Assembly (NCBI GenBank): GCA_910585245.1 | Contig: CAJUCO010000035.1 | Location: forward strand, 1-26,033 | Direction of reading: 5' to 3' | DNA length: 26,033 nucleotides | DNA from: an uncultured Oscillibacter sp. | GTDB taxonomy: Bacteria > Bacillota > Clostridia > Oscillospirales > Oscillospiraceae | In this document: positions 22,820-26,033 of the stretch, piece after piece | How the letters are laid out: each line of letters opens with the position of its first letter | How positions within the stretch are numbered: the first letter of the stretch is position 1 | The notes under the pieces: model-generated | Databases searched by the model: none | What the model was told of the DNA's origin: nothing | Seen by the model: the letters and a program-made list of their open reading frames with translations, nothing else | Translations under genes and position numbers: made by a program

Positions 22820-24088
22820 CTAAATCTTCCGGTAGATTCCGGCGTTTTCCAGTTTGCGTGGGTTTTGCATGGGGTTTTCCGTCCGGACCAGCTGTCCCAC
22901 CACCTTCTCCTTGCAGCTCTCCGGCAGTTCCCGGAACTCATAGAGGGTGTTGGTTTTGAAGTTCCGGGTCTCCGGGTCATAGCCCAGGATCTCCACGATC
23001 TCCATGGTTTTGCGGCTCTTGTCCCGGAGGCGGGAGAGATGGATGATAATATCCACAGCCGAGCCGATCTGCTGGCGGATGGCCTCCAGAGGAAGTCCGG
23101 CGGCCCCCTGGAGCACCATGGTCTCCAGACGGCTGAGCATATCGTAGGTGGAGTTGGCGTGGCCCGTGGAGAGGGAGCCGTCGTGGCCGGTGTTCATGGC
23201 CTGGAGCATATCCAGGGCCTCCGCCCCACGGACCTCGCCCACGACGATGCGGTCCGGGCGCATACGCAAAGCGGACTTGATCAAATCCTTGATACTGATG
23301 GCCCCCGTTCCGTCGGGACCGGCGTTCCGGGTCTCCAGGCGAACTAGGTTGTCGATGTTTCGAATCTGAAGCTCGGCGGAGTCCTCAATGGTGATGATAC
23401 GCTCGTCTCCAGGGATGAAGTTGGACAGGGCGTTGAGGAAGGTGGTTTTTCCGCTGCCCGTGCCGCCGCTGACGAAAACGTTGTACCTGGCCCGGACCAG
23501 CAGCTCCAAAACCTCCGCCACCTCCGGCGTAATGGAGCCGTAGCGGATGAGCTTTTCCACGGTCATGGCCTCTTTGGGGAAGCGGCGGATGGTGACGATG
23601 GGACCGTTAAGGGCCACCGGCGGCATGACCACGTTGACCCGGGAGCCGTCCTCCAGGTGGGTGTCCACAATGGGTTCGCTCTCGTTTACCGCGCGTCCGG
23701 CCTGGGAGACGAATTTGGTGATGACGGTCTCCAGCTCCTGGCGGCTTTCAAAGTGGTTTTCCAGCCGGCTGAGCCGTCCGGCCCGTTCCACGAAGATGTG
23801 GTCGAAGCCGTTGATCATCACCTCCGTCACCTCCGGATCGCCAATGATCTGTCCCAGGACGCCCAGCCCCCGAATGGCCTCGAAGACGGCGGCGGTGATG
23901 AACGATTTTTCCTTGAAGTTCATGGAGGATACCGCCGCGTGCAGCTCGCCGCCCCGGGTGCGCTTTTCCTCCAGGACCCGGGCAATCAGGCGGCGGAGCT
24001 CCTCATCGCTCATGACGGTGAGGTCCGGGTTTTGGTGGACCTCCGATTTCAAAAGGGCAATCAAGTCGTTTCGTGCCTGGTCAGTCAT
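22820..24088 (-). CDS. tadA: Tad pilus assembly ATPase TadA/CpaF
   Basis: A 422-residue hexameric secretion ATPase that powers pilus assembly and perhaps retraction in this lineage. Visible motifs: N-terminal domain with EVTEVMINGFD (87-96), Walker A GGTGSGKT (208-215), Asp-box IEDSAEL (234-240), Walker B RIVVGEVRG (280-288) and His-box STGHANS (307-313). All are intact, so it should be active. The ATG follows AGGGAGG, 15 bases after the tadZ stop. Full length for the family. Confidence 0.96.
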   Translation of the reverse strand: MTDQARNDLIALLKSEVHQNPDLTVMSDEELRRLIARVLEEKRTRGGELHAAVSSMNFKEKSFITAAVFEAIRGLGVLGQIIGDPEVTEVMINGFDHIFVERAGRLSRLENHFESRQELETVITKFVSQAGRAVNESEPIVDTHLEDGSRVNVVMPPVALNGPIVTIRRFPKEAMTVEKLIRYGSITPEVAEVLELLVRARYNVFVSGGTGSGKTTFLNALSNFIPGDERIITIEDSAELQIRNIDNLVRLETRNAGPDGTGAISIKDLIKSALRMRPDRIVVGEVRGAEALDMLQAMNTGHDGSLSTGHANSTYDMLSRLETMVLQGAAGLPLEAIRQQIGSAVDIIIHLSRLRDKSRKTMEIVEILGYDPETRNFKTNTLYEFRELPESCKEKVVGQLVRTENPMQNPRKLENAGIYRKI

Positions 24089-24103
24089 GGCGTCCTCCCT
24101 CTG

Positions 24104-25102
24104 TCAGGCTTGAAAATAACCGGCGGAAAGGGTTTTGTAAACGACCACCGGGTCCTCCGACTTCACCAGCGGCAGCCTTGCCAGGGACGGGGCCAGAGAC
24201 GAGTCGTACCGGCTTCCCCGGTTCGCCACCAAAACCGCCTTTTCCCGCAGCTTGCCGTAAAGCTCGTGTTGCGTCTGGAACTGTTCCCACTTTGTCCGGC
24301 AGAGCTTCGAACCGTCCACCACCAGCAAAACCGTGTTCGCCAGCGCCAGCAGGGCGGCGGTCTTCTGGTCATATCCCGTCCCCAGGTCCACCACCAGCGC
24401 ATCCACGTCCGCCGCAGCGGCGTTTACCAGCCGGACCATGTCCTCCCCGGTCAAGAGAGAGATGTCTTCGTAATTGTCCGGGCGACGGAAAAAGAGGATG
24501 CCGGACCCGGCGTCCTCCTGCCGGATACCCTGAAGCGCCAGTTCCGCCCGCTCGTCCAGCTTTTCAAAAACCGCGCTGATGCTTTTGCCGCTTTCCGGAA
24601 AGTAGGCGGGAACGCTGGAGAAGGGCTCCAAGTCCAGATAGACAGCCCGTTTCCCGGCGGAGACCTGCTGGGCGGCATAGGCCAGGGCGGCGGTGGTTTT
24701 CCCCACGCCCCCCGCCGGGGACCAGACGGCGGTTATATGGGCTTTGACGCCGCCGAGAGCGGAACCGATGGACGTCACCTCCGCACAGCGCTCCAGCACC
24801 TCGCCGGCGATGGAGGAAATCCGCTGATACTTCCGCAGGACCTCCCATCCCCCCGAATGGCCGGAAGCGGTTCCGTCCCAGAGAAGGAGCGGAAGCTGGA
24901 CCCGGCTCAGATCCGCCTCCGTCGCAAGGCTTGGCCCCAAAAGCGCCGCGTCGTAACCATGGTGGCTCAGCAGCTCCGCCAGCTGAGAGGCTCCGGAGCA
25001 GGCGCTCACCTCAAACACGTCCGCGTATTTTTCCACCAGAATTTGGGAGAGGTGCTCCGTATAATCCCGGTCGCTGTCCGCGATCAATAGCTGTATCCTC
25101 AT
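24104..25102 (-). CDS. tadZ: TadZ/CpaE-like MinD-family ATPase with pseudo-receiver
   Basis: A 332-residue cytoplasmic protein that probably places the Tad machine. Residues 1 to about 100 have a receiver-like fold with the acidic pair (D9, D11), but the usual phospho-acceptor Asp after YDAALL is G56, so it should not be phosphorylated in the normal way. Residues 120-330 are a ParA/MinD-type ATPase: Walker A PAGGVGKTT (129-137), Walker A' VYLDLEP with D157, and a VVDLGTG Walker B. The signature Lys of the deviant Walker A (KGG) is Ala 130. Such changes are known in some TadZ proteins and may weaken ATP turnover. It starts after AAGGAGG, 12 bases past the PP2C stop. Confidence 0.88.
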   Translation of the reverse strand: MRIQLLIADSDRDYTEHLSQILVEKYADVFEVSACSGASQLAELLSHHGYDAALLGPSLATEADLSRVQLPLLLWDGTASGHSGGWEVLRKYQRISSIAGEVLERCAEVTSIGSALGGVKAHITAVWSPAGGVGKTTAALAYAAQQVSAGKRAVYLDLEPFSSVPAYFPESGKSISAVFEKLDERAELALQGIRQEDAGSGILFFRRPDNYEDISLLTGEDMVRLVNAAAADVDALVVDLGTGYDQKTAALLALANTVLLVVDGSKLCRTKWEQFQTQHELYGKLREKAVLVANRGSRYDSSLAPSLARLPLVKSEDPVVVYKTLSAGYFQA

Positions 25103-25114
25103 GACAATCCTCCT

Positions 25115-25789
25115 TCACTTCCCCTTCAGCACCACCGCCAGGGAGATGTTGTCGCGCTCTCCCCGGCAGGTTACGTGACGAATAAGCCGCTCAATAGTTT
25201 TTCCCATGGTTTTGGGACTGACGTGCTCCAGTTCCGCCTGGAGCGTTTCGTGTTCCATACGTTTGTAAAGTCCGTCGGAACAAAGAAGAAAGCGTCCGCT
25301 CCGGAAGCCCCCCTCGTTGTAATAGAGATCCGTTTTTTCGCCACGGCCCAGGCAGGCGGTCAGGCGTCCGTCCAGGATCTGGTCTTCCGTCAACGGTCTC
25401 AAAAGCCCGTCCTGACAGATATATATCCGGCTGTCGCCTGTGTGGACCACGTAATACTCCTCTTCCGTAAGCAGCAGGGCAGACAGTGTGGTTCCAGTGC
25501 GGAGGCCCTGGTCCTGGGCCTGTTTGACAATGTGGGCGTTAATTTCAAGAACGCTGTCCCGCATTTGAAGGCCCAACCGCCCAAGGCCGCTAATTCCGCT
25601 GAACCATTGGTTCAGCATCCGCACAGCGGTGGAAGAGGCGAAGGCGCCGTCCTCCAAGCTGCCTATGCCGTCGCACACCACCGCGATGCACACGTCTGTC
25701 CCCTTGATGTTGCGCTCTTTCAGCAAAAGACTGTCCATGTTGCTCTTTCTGAGGTTTTGAATGGATATTCCATCAAAAAAGAAACTCAT
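25115..25789 (-). CDS. PP2C-family Ser/Thr protein phosphatase
   Basis: A 224-residue metal-dependent phosphatase that would undo the action of the kinase encoded far downstream in the same unit. Motifs: NMD (17-19; usually NQD), CDGIGS (39-44), TGDSR (117-121), CSDGLY (170-175) and RDNIS (212-216), which supply the metal-binding aspartates. It looks catalytically complete and is cytoplasmic (no signal or span). It is the first gene of the minus-strand unit. The ribosome binding site is weak (GGTGGAAG), which may keep its level low. Confidence 0.9.
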   Translation of the reverse strand: MSFFFDGISIQNLRKSNMDSLLLKERNIKGTDVCIAVVCDGIGSLEDGAFASSTAVRMLNQWFSGISGLGRLGLQMRDSVLEINAHIVKQAQDQGLRTGTTLSALLLTEEEYYVVHTGDSRIYICQDGLLRPLTEDQILDGRLTACLGRGEKTDLYYNEGGFRSGRFLLCSDGLYKRMEHETLQAELEHVSPKTMGKTIERLIRHVTCRGERDNISLAVVLKGK

Positions 25790-26033
25790 ACTTCCACCAC
25801 TTTTGAATGCCGGTCTATTTTTAAAAGCCCATTTATCAGAGGAAATCTGTGTGCTTTTTCATAAAGTTGTACTTTTTGGTAAAGCTCTCACCCCTTGGAA
25901 AAAAAGCTGTAGAAGTATTGAAAAATGGCGCTTTTTATGCTATTCTTTCTATAAATGGCAAAAAGAGCTTTTTGACAGAAAAGTACAGGTTTCCGCAAAT
26001 TCACCCCATTTACAACAGCTTATTCTTATGACA
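25790..26033 (-). promoter_or_regulatory. AT-rich upstream region of the Tad-signalling unit
   Basis: About 244 non-coding bases, far AT-richer than the genes. Four copies of a GNNCTTTTT word lie on the plus strand (25851, 25869, 25928 and 25965). An open stretch on the plus strand (25849-26031) has no ribosome site and no family look, so I do not call it a gene. This region most likely holds the promoter and operators of the operon. Confidence 0.5.
25934..25961 (-). promoter_or_regulatory. Candidate promoter of the Tad-signalling operon
   Basis: On the minus strand TTGCCA (25961-25956) matches the -35 consensus at five of six bases, and CATAAA (25939-25934) matches the -10 at four of six, with 16 bases between. 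Transcription would start near 25927, giving a leader of about 138 bases. The match is fair, not strong. Confidence 0.4.

Noticed and set aside
23657..25090. A 477-codon plus-strand open frame across tadA and tadZ
   Set aside because: It spans two well-supported genes on the other strand and shows no domain.
25972..26000. TTGACA on the plus strand as a promoter pointing out of the window
   Set aside because: The -35 is perfect, but no -10 of fair quality lies 16-18 bases downstream.

Overview
The window looks like a chromosomal segment of a GC-rich Gram-positive gut Firmicute, most likely of the Oscillospiraceae type (Flavonifractor/Oscillibacter-like). This is inferred from the high GC, strong AGGAGG ribosome binding sites, some TTG starts, SLH-anchored surface proteins with He_PIG and BspA-type repeats, and a Tad locus without secretin or other outer-membrane parts. 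The genus cannot be fixed without a search.

Layout. Positions 1-207 hold small palindromes and a good sigma-A promoter. They are followed by a two-gene plus-strand operon: a DAACS-family amino-acid symporter with an altered binding site (208-1428), and a fusion of a prephenate-dehydratase-like domain to a prephenate dehydrogenase (1439-2866). Positions 2867-3253 are a non-coding convergent junction packed with palindromes, including two identical 32-bp hairpins. Everything from 3254 to 25789 is on the minus strand and reads as one long, tightly packed transcription unit of 16 genes, with short gaps or 4-base overlaps nearly throughout.

In transcription order (right to left) the minus-strand genes are: PP2C phosphatase, TadZ/CpaE, TadA/CpaF ATPase, TadB, TadC, a Flp1-like pilin, a TadE-type pseudopilin, a large coiled-coil TadG/DUF5702-like protein, a second TadE-type pseudopilin, TadV/CpaA prepilin peptidase, a secreted WG-repeat protein, a DUF6382-like/FHA protein, a previously hidden 47-residue membrane protein, a transmembrane Ser/Thr kinase with an outside beta-propeller, and two large SLH surface proteins.

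How they may work together. The Tad genes form a complete monoderm type IVc pilus machine: peptidase, ATPase, two platform proteins, pilin and pseudopilins. It is enclosed by a full phospho-threonine circuit (kinase, phosphatase, FHA reader) and ends in two wall-bound proteins. The kinase's propeller and the WG-repeat protein should sit outside the membrane, and the FHA protein and phosphatase inside. I infer a surface-sensing, phosphorylation-controlled pilus/adhesion system, analogous in logic to the PpkA-PppA-Fha control of type VI secretion. Gene order and domains are read from the sequence. The regulatory link is a hypothesis.
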